A DNA stretch of 37,710 bases, taken from positions 1 to 37,710 of the forward strand of contig JAHJQL010000016.1 in NCBI GenBank assembly GCA_018819065.1, read 5' to 3'. The translations under genes and the position numbers were made by a program. Under the pieces are notes generated by a model that was given only the letters and a program-made list of their open reading frames with translations, had not been told where the DNA came from and searched no databases. Position 1 is the stretch's first letter, and each line of letters opens with the position of its first letter. Source of the DNA: Nanobdellota archaeon. Lineage in GTDB: Archaea; Nanobdellota; Nanobdellia; Woesearchaeales; GCA-2686295. Of the stretch, positions 16,008-24,495 are shown piece after piece.

Positions 16008-18199
16008 TGAAAAAAGGACAGATAACTATGTTTGTTGTGATGGGAATCGTATTAGTAATACTTGTAGGTTTAGTTGTTTATATCAAGTCTAGCATAGTTA
16101 CAACAGAGCCTCCTGAAACAGATATAACTGAGACTTACTCTAATGAAATAGCATCTATAAAACTTTACACTGAAGATTGTATGTACAAACTTGGAAAGGA
16201 AGCATTCATAGAACTTGGACAAAGAGGTGGTTATCTTGACACTTCATTCATCCACCCTTATGGTTTGACAGCGACAGAGAGTGATGGTTTTGAAATATTT
16301 CCAGACTCAGGAATTGTTATTCCTTTCTGGTATTATATGAAATCCAAAAATGATTGTACTGGCTGCGTTTTTGACAGCCAGAAACCTTTCTTGGCAGGAC
16401 GCACAAACAAATCTGTGACTGGTCAAGTAATATCTTATATAGAAAATAATATTGATTCTTGCCTTAAAGGCTATTCATTCATGAAAACAGAAGGATTTGA
16501 AGTTGTTGAAGGTCCTCCAAAAGTTGATATTAAACTTGGAGGCGACACAATAATAGAAATGAAGAAATCAGTAGTTATAGAAAAAGATGGCAAAACTTAT
16601 TCTATAAACTCTTTTGTTACAAGTCTAGGTCTTGATTTTAGTAGCCTGTATAGTTTTGCAACTGAAATAGTTGAACAACTAATATATCAAGGTTTCTTTG
16701 AAAATCAGGTTTTAAACGATATAACTATCTATAATTTTGGTTATGATGAAGTATCAAAACCAATCCCTCCAATACAAGGAGGAAAAGAGACTTACTTCAG
16801 CTATCCAGGCATGTATATGAAATCCATTGAAAATGTGAATAACATACTAGCAAATGAAGTCATACCTAACACAGTTTCTGGCGTCAAGGTTTCAGGTACA
16901 AGAAACGGGGTTATTTCAATGGTTATATCTGGTAAGAATGAGACTGAACTTTTCTTTGAGGAAGCTTTTCAGAATCAAAAGTTATTACAAATTTTTAATT
17001 TTGACCGTGTCGATAGAAACCAATACTCTGTTTTCTTCACTTATCTTCCTATATGGAAACCCTATCTTCGAATCAATAATAAAGCAGGATTTTTAAATGT
17101 TCAACCGGCAAAAATATTTCCTCCAATATCCTTACCTTTTGACCTTGGAAGCATATATCAGATGAATTATAATTTCTATTACGACTTAAGTTTTCCTGTC
17201 ATGATAAGGCTGTATGATGAAGAAGCGTTCAATGGTGAAGGGTACAATTTCATCTTTGGGTTTGAGTCAAACCTAAGAAAAAATACTCCTTTTAATAAAT
17301 CTGGCACAGCACCTACATTAAATGTGCAGGGCAATCAAAACGATGTATTCTGTGATTACAGAAATAGGAATTCAGGCAACATAAGTATAATTGTGAAAAA
17401 CTTCGCTACTAAACAACCGGTGAAAGGATTAGAAATAAGTTATACTTGTGGTTCATTAACATGCTTAATAGGTGCTACTGGTATGTATGATACTCCAGGG
17501 TTAGTAACAACTCTTCCTACATGTTTAGATGGTGTTATTAGTTTTTCAGATAACAATTATTATATCGATAAACCAACTTATCTGACCTCTGTTAAGGGAA
17601 AAAATCAAGCTGTTGAAATTGTTGCTTATCCGAAGAAGAAGTTAAATATTACAATACTATCAAATCCTGTGAGGAAGAATTATGATTTCTCAATACCAAA
17701 AATATTCTGGGAACCAGTGTTTTTAGAATTAACTCCTTCAATAGATGAAACTTTCTTGATAAGAGTTGAAAGGATATCTAATGATTCAAGCATTAATGAG
17801 TTTAAAAGTTTTGCTTCTTTTAATTCTGAAACTCCAGCAGCCATAGAGTTTATTCCTGGAAACTATTCAATAGAGGTCATCTCTTTATTATATCTTGGTG
17901 AGAACCGCTCAGTTGATAGGATAGTAATTCCTGAGGATGAACGATGCTACAGCGGAGAATGCTTCACGCTTCCAGAAGTCTCATTCAACGCCACATTCCC
18001 AAGCGGAGGAGTTGTTCTTAATAATGAAACCGGTTACTTTGAGATAGGCGAAGATATCTATAACAAATCAAATATAACATTTAAAGTTTTCACTATAGAC
18101 CATGCGGGGATGAAAGTCATGGAAGACTTAGAAGAGATGAATAAAATAGAATACTACTCAATGAATTATAAGTCCAACATACTTCCAGTGCTGGAATGA
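16004..18199 (+). CDS. Large surface protein with class III (pilin-like) signal
   Basis: 731 residues. The N-terminus MMKKGQITMFVVMGIVLVIL has a KKG-Q junction followed by a long hydrophobic helix. This is the layout of class III signal peptides processed by archaeal prepilin peptidase, and it recurs in large DPANN surface proteins. The ectodomain is beta-rich with cysteine pairs (CTGC, then CGSLTCLIG, then CYSGEC). Its ORF could be read from 15980, but the ATG at 16004 overlaps the stop of the preceding gene (ATGA) and gives the signal at the very N-terminus. It is probably a partner of the 1299-residue protein in attachment or a surface filament; this is inference. Confidence 0.7.
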   Translation: MMKKGQITMFVVMGIVLVILVGLVVYIKSSIVTTEPPETDITETYSNEIASIKLYTEDCMYKLGKEAFIELGQRGGYLDTSFIHPYGLTATESDGFEIFPDSGIVIPFWYYMKSKNDCTGCVFDSQKPFLAGRTNKSVTGQVISYIENNIDSCLKGYSFMKTEGFEVVEGPPKVDIKLGGDTIIEMKKSVVIEKDGKTYSINSFVTSLGLDFSSLYSFATEIVEQLIYQGFFENQVLNDITIYNFGYDEVSKPIPPIQGGKETYFSYPGMYMKSIENVNNILANEVIPNTVSGVKVSGTRNGVISMVISGKNETELFFEEAFQNQKLLQIFNFDRVDRNQYSVFFTYLPIWKPYLRINNKAGFLNVQPAKIFPPISLPFDLGSIYQMNYNFYYDLSFPVMIRLYDEEAFNGEGYNFIFGFESNLRKNTPFNKSGTAPTLNVQGNQNDVFCDYRNRNSGNISIIVKNFATKQPVKGLEISYTCGSLTCLIGATGMYDTPGLVTTLPTCLDGVISFSDNNYYIDKPTYLTSVKGKNQAVEIVAYPKKKLNITILSNPVRKNYDFSIPKIFWEPVFLELTPSIDETFLIRVERISNDSSINEFKSFASFNSETPAAIEFIPGNYSIEVISLLYLGENRSVDRIVIPEDERCYSGECFTLPEVSFNATFPSGGVVLNNETGYFEIGEDIYNKSNITFKVFTIDHAGMKVMEDLEEMNKIEYYSMNYKSNILPVLE

Positions 18200-18210
18200 T
18201 TAATTTAGTA

Positions 18211-18627
18211 TCACCATTTAGATTTAAAAATTTCTGGTACGTTTATCTTTTCACCATTAACTCTTTTTAGATCTTCAAAATCAAGTCTTATCCTATCATT
18301 ATGTAAATCAAATTTATTTATTTCAACATCAATTGTGTCCTTTGGACTTATATATAAATCTAAATAGTAATATTCTCTATTGCTGGGAAAATATGGTGAT
18401 GATTTGTGAAAAATTTTAAATCCTTCTTTTCTTAAATCAGGTTCAATTATCATTCCAATCATGCTGTATGAGCTCGTATTTTCATTTCTAGTTTCATTCT
18501 TTACAGCAACTTTTGCTATGATGAATTGATCATTTTTTGGTTGATCCTGTGCTTTGATTTCTAAAGGAGAAACTGCCATATACATTCCTACTCCGAGTCC
18601 TGCGATGTATCCTAGTGTTTTGTTCAT
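18211..18627 (-). CDS. Small exported protein of unknown function
   Basis: 138 residues. The signal peptide MNKTLGYIAGLGVGMYMAVS ends near IKAQ. The mature part is about 110 residues, mostly beta by appearance (FIIAKVAVKNETRN, then YYYLDLYISPKDTIDVEINK), and may be one immunoglobulin-like domain. No family is recognised. It converges on the large surface-protein operon and is followed upstream by two cytoplasmic-looking genes on the same strand. Confidence 0.65.
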   Translation of the reverse strand: MNKTLGYIAGLGVGMYMAVSPLEIKAQDQPKNDQFIIAKVAVKNETRNENTSSYSMIGMIIEPDLRKEGFKIFHKSSPYFPSNREYYYLDLYISPKDTIDVEINKFDLHNDRIRLDFEDLKRVNGEKINVPEIFKSKW

Positions 18628-18680
18628 TGTTTGTTGTGTTTGTTTTTTCTTTTAAATAGTTTTTGTTTTCTTAATTACTT

Positions 18681-18714
18681 AGAAGTGGTTTCTGTAAAAA
18701 ATTTAATAAAAAAA
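18681..18714 (-). repeat. Conserved 3' untranslated motif, copy A
   Basis: Just downstream of the gene at 18720. It matches copy B at 19676-19709 with only a few differences (shared core GAAACxACTTCT preceded by TTTATTAAATTTTTTA on the minus strand). It sits at the same place relative to the stop codon, so it is a shared 3' element, perhaps a terminator or RNA-stability site. Confidence 0.6.
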
Positions 18715-18719
18715 TAAAT

Positions 18720-19622
18720 TTATTTCTTCTCTTCTTTTGGCTTGTAGTCTAGTCCGTGTTTTTCTAAGTCTTTTTTTAGTATTATTGTATTTCTTATTTC
18801 GATCAGCTCATCTAGGTTTTGTGTGTAGAATTTTGTTGCGTTGTGTATATACATTCCTTGCTTGTCTAGTTCTTCTTTTAAGTAATCCATTATTAATAGT
18901 GGGTGTATGTTTCTTAAGAGTTTTTCTGCTTCTTTTTTTGTATAGTTTTTTTGAAGTATTTCTGTGTAAACCTCTTTTTTTGTGATTAAATCTCTTTTTA
19001 GTTTTCCAATGTTATAATTCTTGTCTTTAAGTGCGGTATCTATTATTTTTTTAAGTGATTGTTTGTCTTGTTCGTTTTCTTGTCCTGATATTGTTAGTTC
19101 GCTATCATAATATTGCGTTAAGATATCATATTGTTCTTCTTCATCTTTTATCTCTCGGATGATTTCATTAATTTTTGGTCTTGCAATTTTAAAATATTCT
19201 TTTAGTCCTTCGACCACTACTTTTTTTATTTCTTTTTTCTTCAGTTTTGATTCATCGTTGTTTGCAAATATTTGTTTAAAGTTGTCAATCATGACTTTAT
19301 AAAGTAAATCTTGCGCAGGTGCAAATATATTGTTAAATAAATAACTTTGTGTATCTTCATCTGAGCATTTATCATAGTGCTCAAATGCTTTTTCAACATT
19401 TTCTCTGGTTTCTTCTGAATATTTGTTTTTGTCATCAATAGATTTATTCAAGGATTGAACTTCTTTTTGTTCAATTTTTGTTTCTTTCTCTTTATAGTCG
19501 GAATTAGATTTGTTTGTTAATTCTTCATTCTCTTCATAATCAGTTTTTTTTCCTGATAGTTGTTCTATAGATGTCTTCGCAATTTTTCTTATTAATTCAT
19601 CAAGATTCTTTTCTTCTCTCAT
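18720..19622 (-). CDS. Charged helical protein of unknown function
   Basis: 300 residues, highly charged (Lys/Glu rich) and predicted almost entirely helical, with no signal peptide or membrane segment. Residues 7-18 (LDELIRKIAKTS) resemble LDAMIRKIAKAP in the unrelated-looking gene at 32184, suggesting a short shared docking or sorting motif. A low-complexity charged region (about 20-75) separates this from a helical body. No family is recognised. The 3' flank carries motif copy A. Confidence 0.6.
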   Translation of the reverse strand: MREEKNLDELIRKIAKTSIEQLSGKKTDYEENEELTNKSNSDYKEKETKIEQKEVQSLNKSIDDKNKYSEETRENVEKAFEHYDKCSDEDTQSYLFNNIFAPAQDLLYKVMIDNFKQIFANNDESKLKKKEIKKVVVEGLKEYFKIARPKINEIIREIKDEEEQYDILTQYYDSELTISGQENEQDKQSLKKIIDTALKDKNYNIGKLKRDLITKKEVYTEILQKNYTKKEAEKLLRNIHPLLIMDYLKEELDKQGMYIHNATKFYTQNLDELIEIRNTIILKKDLEKHGLDYKPKEEKK

Positions 19623-19675
19623 TTTTTTCAGGTTATGTTTTTTTATTTAAATATCTTTATCTATTTTTATTGTTC

Positions 19676-19709
19676 AGAAGTAGTTTCTATAAAAAATTTA
19701 ATAAAAAAT
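19676..19709 (-). repeat. Conserved 3' untranslated motif, copy B
   Basis: Immediately downstream of the gene ending at 19719 and homologous to copy A at 18681-18714. The coding regions of the two genes show no obvious similarity to each other. Confidence 0.6.
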
Positions 19710-19718
19710 GAATTATTC

Positions 19719-20423
19719 TTACTTTTTCGGTTTTACGTATGAATGTCTGTGGTCTTTAATGTAATTCTTAAAACTATGTCCTTGGCTGTAAATGTTGTTT
19801 ACTAATCCAGGAAGATCATCCATCGTCATACTTTCTTTTCTAAGCGAATAATCAGGTGCCAATTTTTCAACGTTTTTCACAACATGGTCTCTTAGGTATT
19901 CAAAGTTTTCATGTTTGAATAATTTAGTGCTTATTAGTCTCATGTTTGTTCCTGCAGCTCTTTCTCCAGCTGAACGTGCAAATTGTGGCAAGTATTGACT
20001 TTCAAAGATATTTTTCCTGTTATCAACAAGGTCTCTTACAAAGTCTTCTTTGCTAACACCAAATTTGTGTACCATCATTCCTTGTATGTGTGCTGGATCT
20101 TTTTTGTAAAGTTCTCCAATTCTCTTTAACTCTTCAGCATTAGCATCAGGAAATGCATAGCTTAAAAGTTGCATACCAACTTTGTTAAATATGTCTTCTG
20201 CATGTTCTACAGCATCTGCGAACTTGTGTTTTTCAGTTCCTATCTGGTACTGGTTTGGAATTCCATTCTCATCTTTTCCATGCATTCCAATAAGGAATTC
20301 ATCCATTGCTTTTGTAAATGCTTTGCTGACTCTTGTTGTTAAGTCGCCCCTTTCTTTTTGCTTTTCTGGTGCGAAATGGGATTTGTATTGTTCTAAAAGT
20401 TGTTCAAGATCTTCATTGACCAT
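19719..20423 (-). CDS. Helical protein of unknown function
   Basis: 234 residues, soluble and helical, without signal or membrane segments. Recognisable stretches include LEQLLEQYKSHFAPEKQKER at the start and a basic end (KNYIKDHRHSYVKPKK). A ribosome binding site (AGGTGAT) precedes the ATG. The gene is divergent from the nucleotidyltransferase-like gene at 20575 and shares a 150 bp promoter spacer. It has the same 3' untranslated motif as the next gene on this strand, so the two may be expressed alike. No family is recognised. Confidence 0.65.
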   Translation of the reverse strand: MVNEDLEQLLEQYKSHFAPEKQKERGDLTTRVSKAFTKAMDEFLIGMHGKDENGIPNQYQIGTEKHKFADAVEHAEDIFNKVGMQLLSYAFPDANAEELKRIGELYKKDPAHIQGMMVHKFGVSKEDFVRDLVDNRKNIFESQYLPQFARSAGERAAGTNMRLISTKLFKHENFEYLRDHVVKNVEKLAPDYSLRKESMTMDDLPGLVNNIYSQGHSFKNYIKDHRHSYVKPKK

Positions 20424-20574
20424 TTTAATATCACCTATAACAATTTTATTTTAACCATTACTCAGTCATTATATCTTAATAAAACTTTCGTTTTGAAGAG
20501 CGTGTATTTAAATCACAACTTTTATAAATCAACTTATTTTAAAAGAATCATCACATTTTCGAGGTGAAAACACT

Positions 20575-22383
20575 TTGGCAAAAAAAGAAACTAAGAAAGA
20601 AAAATCAACCCTTGATTCTCTGCCAGCTGATATTCCTGATGAGACTAAGAAGAAGCTTGAAGAGATAAAAAAGAAACTTGACAAGTTCAAAGATGCAGTT
20701 GTAGGCAAGTTTGAAGATTACATCGTAGGAGTAGCCTTAATGCCGCCTTCTAAGGATGAAAAAGAGAAAGAGAAGATAAACGTCTTAGTCCTTGTTGATG
20801 ATACTGACAGCAAGAAGATGACAAAAGAGGAGCTAAAGGAGAAACTCTCATCCATAATTCTAAAGATGGCTCATGACGTTGATAAAAAACTAAGCCCTGA
20901 AGTTATGATCATAAGTGATCTGTGGCAGTCATGCTTTGATGCAAAATACGATCTTGTGCAGATGATAGCATTATCAGCTCCAGTGTATGACAAAGGAATG
21001 CTTGCAGCGATAAAGATCTGCGAAATCCACAAGAGCATGGTCTTAAAAAAATTCGAAAAATACATAGTCTCATACGTCTTGGCAGGCTCACTAGTTCAGG
21101 GAAGGGCAACGCCTGAATCAGACATCGACGTATTCTTAGTCATCGATGATACAGATGTAAAGAAGATGACTAGAGCTGAGCTAAAAGACAAGCTAAGGGC
21201 AATAATCATAGGCATGGGTCTTGACGCTGGCAAGATGACAGGAATAGAAAACAAGCTAAACATCCAAGTATACATACTAACAGATTTCTGGGAATTTATT
21301 AAAGAGGCAAGCCCGGTAATATTCACATTCCTAAGAGATGGAATACCATTATATGACAGGGGAGTGTTCATGCCTTGGAAACAACTATTACAGATGGGAA
21401 GGGTAAAGCCAAGCTCAGAAGCAATCGACATGTTCAAATCAACTGGCGAACAGATGATTCAAAGAGTCAAGTACAAGCTAAAAGACATAGGCATGGAAGA
21501 CTTGTTCTACGCAACACTAACACCATCACAGGCAGCCCTCATGCTCTTTGGAATACCGCCACCAACACCAAAGGAAACACCTGATGTGTTAATGGACGTG
21601 TTTGTAAAAAAAGAAAAACTCTTAGAGAAAGAATACGTGGAAATACTAAAAGACATCATAAAAATGAGAAAAGATCTTGAGCACGGCACAAAAAAAGACG
21701 TGTCAGGCGCAGAGATTGACAAGCTGTTAAAAGACTCAGAAAAATATCTAAACAGGCTTAACAAGCTCTTTAAGCAGATAGAAAAGGTCAAGGAAGAAGA
21801 AATAGTAGTTCACAACTATGAAAGCGTGGTTACAGTGATAAGGGATATCTTAAGACTTGAAGGTGTAGATAGGGTTAAAGACTTAGAAATCATAGAGATT
21901 TTTGAATCTGAAGTAATCCATAAAGGCTTAATACCAGAGAAATATCTAAGAGTGCTAAAGCAGATAGTCAAAGCAAAGAAAGACTACGATGAAAAGAAAC
22001 TCTTAAAACACGACGTTGCAAAGCTAAACAAAGACTCAAGAGACTTATTAAGATTCTTAGTTGAATACATCCAGAGGAAGAGAGGAAGAGAACTGGAGAA
22101 AACAAAGATAAGAGTTAAGCATGGAAAGAAGTTTGGCGAAGTGATACTGATAGGAAAAGAAGCATTCATAATACACGACATTGACAACGAAGACAAAGAT
22201 ATAACTAAAGCAACCATAACAGAGACAGGCGCTCTCAAAGACATGAAAGAATCATCATTGGAAGAATTAGAAAAAGCATTAACTGCAATAGAGATTCCTG
22301 CCAAGGTATTCATAAAAGAACCAATCTTTGAAGACCTTAAAAGCATCTTTGGAAAAGATGTTGAGGTATTAATAAACTATTAA
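20575..22383 (+). CDS. Tandem nucleotidyltransferase-fold protein
   Basis: 602 residues from a TTG start after GAGGTGA; no better start is near. The second domain carries a clear nucleotidyltransferase signature, GSLVQGRATPESDIDVFLVI (about 174-193), with the GS and DxD residues of the pol-beta superfamily. The first domain (about 45-150) repeats the layout (VVGKFEDYIVGVAL, then INVLVLVDD, then LSPEVMIISDLW) but has lost the GS and DxD residues, so it looks degenerate. A long helical region (about 340-510) and a small alpha/beta C-terminal domain follow. The active copy probably transfers a nucleotide to RNA, protein or a small molecule; the substrate is unknown. Confidence 0.7.
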   Translation: MAKKETKKEKSTLDSLPADIPDETKKKLEEIKKKLDKFKDAVVGKFEDYIVGVALMPPSKDEKEKEKINVLVLVDDTDSKKMTKEELKEKLSSIILKMAHDVDKKLSPEVMIISDLWQSCFDAKYDLVQMIALSAPVYDKGMLAAIKICEIHKSMVLKKFEKYIVSYVLAGSLVQGRATPESDIDVFLVIDDTDVKKMTRAELKDKLRAIIIGMGLDAGKMTGIENKLNIQVYILTDFWEFIKEASPVIFTFLRDGIPLYDRGVFMPWKQLLQMGRVKPSSEAIDMFKSTGEQMIQRVKYKLKDIGMEDLFYATLTPSQAALMLFGIPPPTPKETPDVLMDVFVKKEKLLEKEYVEILKDIIKMRKDLEHGTKKDVSGAEIDKLLKDSEKYLNRLNKLFKQIEKVKEEEIVVHNYESVVTVIRDILRLEGVDRVKDLEIIEIFESEVIHKGLIPEKYLRVLKQIVKAKKDYDEKKLLKHDVAKLNKDSRDLLRFLVEYIQRKRGRELEKTKIRVKHGKKFGEVILIGKEAFIIHDIDNEDKDITKATITETGALKDMKESSLEELEKALTAIEIPAKVFIKEPIFEDLKSIFGKDVEVLINY

Positions 22384-22390
22384 TACCGAT

Positions 22391-22416
22391 GCTCAAAAAC
22401 CTTTTTTTGAGTTTTT
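22391..22416 (+). terminator. Hairpin with T run after the nucleotidyltransferase gene
   Basis: CTCAAAAA and TTTTTGAG form a short stem followed by TTTTTG, 8 bp after the stop codon. It is a plausible transcription terminator. Confidence 0.5.
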
Positions 22417-22512
22417 GTTGTTGAAGTCCTAATAAACTATTAGCTTGAATAGTCAAATAAACAACAACATTTTTAAATTCTTTTTCTTTTCATATTTAGA
22501 AAGGGTTGATTT

Positions 22513-23061
22513 ATGAAAACTGGTATAAAAGTCTTTGATGCAATGACTACAAAGCCTGTCACAGGCAAAGTCGATGATACAATAACAAACTGCGCCAAGA
22601 CTATGAAGAAGTATGGTGTTGGAAGCCTTCTAATAACTGATAAGAAACAAGTAGTTGGTATGATTACAGAGAAGGATTTCGTCTACAAAGTATTAGCCAA
22701 AGGCATAAACCCTGATGATACACTGGCAAGGGATATAATGGAGAAAAACCTATTCACAATAACCCCTGAATCAGACCTTTACGATGCAATGGTTGAGATG
22801 AGAAATAACGAAGTTAGAAGACTGCCAGTCGAAGAAGATGGAAAGATAATAGGACTCTTAACCGATAAAGACATTCTAAAGATAGAACCACAGCTCTTCG
22901 AGCTATTCGTTGAGAAGATGAGAATTCGAGAAGAGGATTCAAAACCAATAGCTGACTTTGGCAAATACGAAGAGGGCTTGTGTGAGAGCTGCGGAAACTG
23001 GTCTTACAGATTAAAAGATGTTGAAGGCTCAAAAATATGTTCCAACTGCACAGCTAATTAA
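22513..23061 (+). CDS. CBS-domain pair protein with C-terminal zinc ribbon
   Basis: 182 residues. Two CBS repeats are present: AMTTKPVTGKVDDTITNCAK to VGMITEKDFVYKVLAKG (about 9-65), and DIMEKNLFTITPESDLYDAM to IIGLLTDKDILKI (about 74-125). Together they form a Bateman module that usually binds adenine nucleotides or SAM. The tail CESCGNWSYRLKDVEGSK followed by ICSNC is a zinc ribbon (about 157-178). This layout is common in archaea as a stand-alone energy or ligand sensor; the partner is unknown. A TATA-like TTTTTAAATTC and the site AAAGGG lie upstream. Its end overlaps the convergent gene by 8 bp. Confidence 0.85.
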   Translation: MKTGIKVFDAMTTKPVTGKVDDTITNCAKTMKKYGVGSLLITDKKQVVGMITEKDFVYKVLAKGINPDDTLARDIMEKNLFTITPESDLYDAMVEMRNNEVRRLPVEEDGKIIGLLTDKDILKIEPQLFELFVEKMRIREEDSKPIADFGKYEEGLCESCGNWSYRLKDVEGSKICSNCTAN

Positions 23062-23725
23062 CATCTAAAAAAGTTGTGTAAGCATCAATATTTTCTTTAG
23101 GAATCTCTCCAAAAGCACAATTCTTGCAAGTCCAGTCAAGATAAACCCATCCATCCCTCTTATACTTGTTTAAAGCTTCTGGAATCTTTGCTCGAATAAA
23201 CGCGTGGCCAGGAATAAACACTAACTGAGTGTCAATACCAACAGCTTCAAGCAAGTTAGCCAAAAAAAGCGTTCCAGACTCACAATCACCACCACCGCCG
23301 ACCATGAAGTCTTGAGGCATCTCAACGTATTCAAAATTAACAGGGTCAGCAATGTAATCAAAGTTATCCCTGACAAAGTAATATATCGCTTTTGCATGAC
23401 ACACCCGCTCACCCTGACAAGCAATTGAAACTATCTTGTTTGCAGTAGTCTTAACAAAAGGACTCTGAGGAACCACAAAGTCCAAAAAATCCTCCCTGCT
23501 CTTTAAAGTCCTAGTCTCATTAGACAAGTTGTAATCAAAAACCATCACTTCCTCTAATGTAGGAACCTTGTCAGGCCTAGGATCAAGCTTCACCCCGTAA
23601 TGAGGAAATATCATCACTGAAAGCAATAATATCAAAAAGACGGCGATGATGTAAATTAAAGGGCTTTTCCCCCTTTTACCATCATCATCGTATAAATTAT
23701 CTTCATAAATTTCTTTCTCGTGCAT
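23054..23725 (-). CDS. Membrane-anchored transglutaminase-like cysteine peptidase
   Basis: 223 residues. One N-terminal membrane helix (about 23-41, LIYIIAVFLILLLSVMIFP) anchors an outside-facing domain. The transglutaminase-like core has Cys148 in GGGGDCESG, His174 in PGHAFIR and Asp197 in VYLDWT. These form a complete Cys-His-Asp triad with the family's spacing. Such archaeal proteins are thought to be proteases or crosslinking enzymes of the cell surface. The start has no strong ribosome binding site but a TATA-like ATTTAAATATT lies about 25-30 bp upstream, consistent with a leaderless transcript. Confidence 0.8.
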   Translation of the reverse strand: MHEKEIYEDNLYDDDGKRGKSPLIYIIAVFLILLLSVMIFPHYGVKLDPRPDKVPTLEEVMVFDYNLSNETRTLKSREDFLDFVVPQSPFVKTTANKIVSIACQGERVCHAKAIYYFVRDNFDYIADPVNFEYVEMPQDFMVGGGGDCESGTLFLANLLEAVGIDTQLVFIPGHAFIRAKIPEALNKYKRDGWVYLDWTCKNCAFGEIPKENIDAYTTFLDVN

Positions 23726-23781
23726 TAATTTTATTATCTTATTACAAAATATTTAAATATTACTTTAATTTTTAAACCTTA

Positions 23782-24495
23782 ATGATGAAAGGAACAGACA
23801 ATCCTGTGCCAAGACACATAGGTGTGGTACTTGACGGTAACAGGCGATTTGCAAAGAAACTGATGTTAAAGCCCTGGAAAGGACATGAGTGGGGTGCAAA
23901 AAAAGTTGAAAACCTCTTAAACTGGGCTAAAGACTTAGGAATAAAAGAACTGACTATTTACTCTTTCTCTATCCAGAACATGAACAGGCCAAAAGAAGAG
24001 TTTAACTTCTTAATGAACTTATTCAAAAAAGAATTCACACGTCTATTACATGATAAAAGAATAATGAAAGACGGTATAAGAATAAATATAATAGGAAGGA
24101 TACAACTACTGCCAAAAGACTTGTACGAATTGTTCCAGGAACTAATGGAGAAAACCAAAGACAACAAAGAATACATTATAAACTTTGCAATAGCATACGG
24201 TGGCCGAGAAGAAGTAATTGATGCAATCATGAAGCTTGGAGCAGATTTAAAAAGTGGAAAACTTGATGTTAACAAGATAAACGAGGAAGTATTTCAGAAT
24301 TACTTATACACTCCTGATGAGCCTGACTTAATAATAAGAACAGGAGGAGATCGTCGAACCTCAAACTTCCTAATATGGCAGTCCAATTATTCAGAATGGT
24401 TCTTCTTAGAAAAGACGTGGCCAGAGTTTGAAAAAGAAGATTTGATAAGAATAGTGGAAGATTTTCAAAATCGAGAAAGAAGATTTGGAAAATAA
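23782..24495 (+). CDS. uppS: cis-Prenyltransferase (undecaprenyl/dolichyl diphosphate synthase)
   Basis: 237 residues covering the whole family. HIGVVLDGNRRFAKK (12-26) contains the catalytic Asp and first conserved region. ELTIYSFSIQNMNRP and the C-terminal LIIRTGGDRRTSNFLIWQS, then YSEWFFLEKTWPEF, complete the signature. The enzyme extends an allylic diphosphate with isopentenyl units in cis geometry to make the long lipid carrier for glycans. The neighbouring convergent gene makes the allylic primer, so the pair belongs together metabolically. A TATA-like TTTAAATATT lies about 27 bp upstream, and the transcript is probably leaderless. Confidence 0.95.
   Translation: MMKGTDNPVPRHIGVVLDGNRRFAKKLMLKPWKGHEWGAKKVENLLNWAKDLGIKELTIYSFSIQNMNRPKEEFNFLMNLFKKEFTRLLHDKRIMKDGIRINIIGRIQLLPKDLYELFQELMEKTKDNKEYIINFAIAYGGREEVIDAIMKLGADLKSGKLDVNKINEEVFQNYLYTPDEPDLIIRTGGDRRTSNFLIWQSNYSEWFFLEKTWPEFEKEDLIRIVEDFQNRERRFGK

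Noticed and set aside
18737-18985. Plus-strand hydrophobic open frame that resembles a membrane protein
   Set aside because: It is the antisense of the Lys/Glu-rich helical gene on the minus strand, which always reads as Leu/Phe-rich; no start signals.
22370-22442. TAATAAACTATTA occurring twice at the end of the nucleotidyltransferase gene
   Set aside because: A 13 bp AT-rich repeat, one copy inside the stop region; probably slippage or chance.
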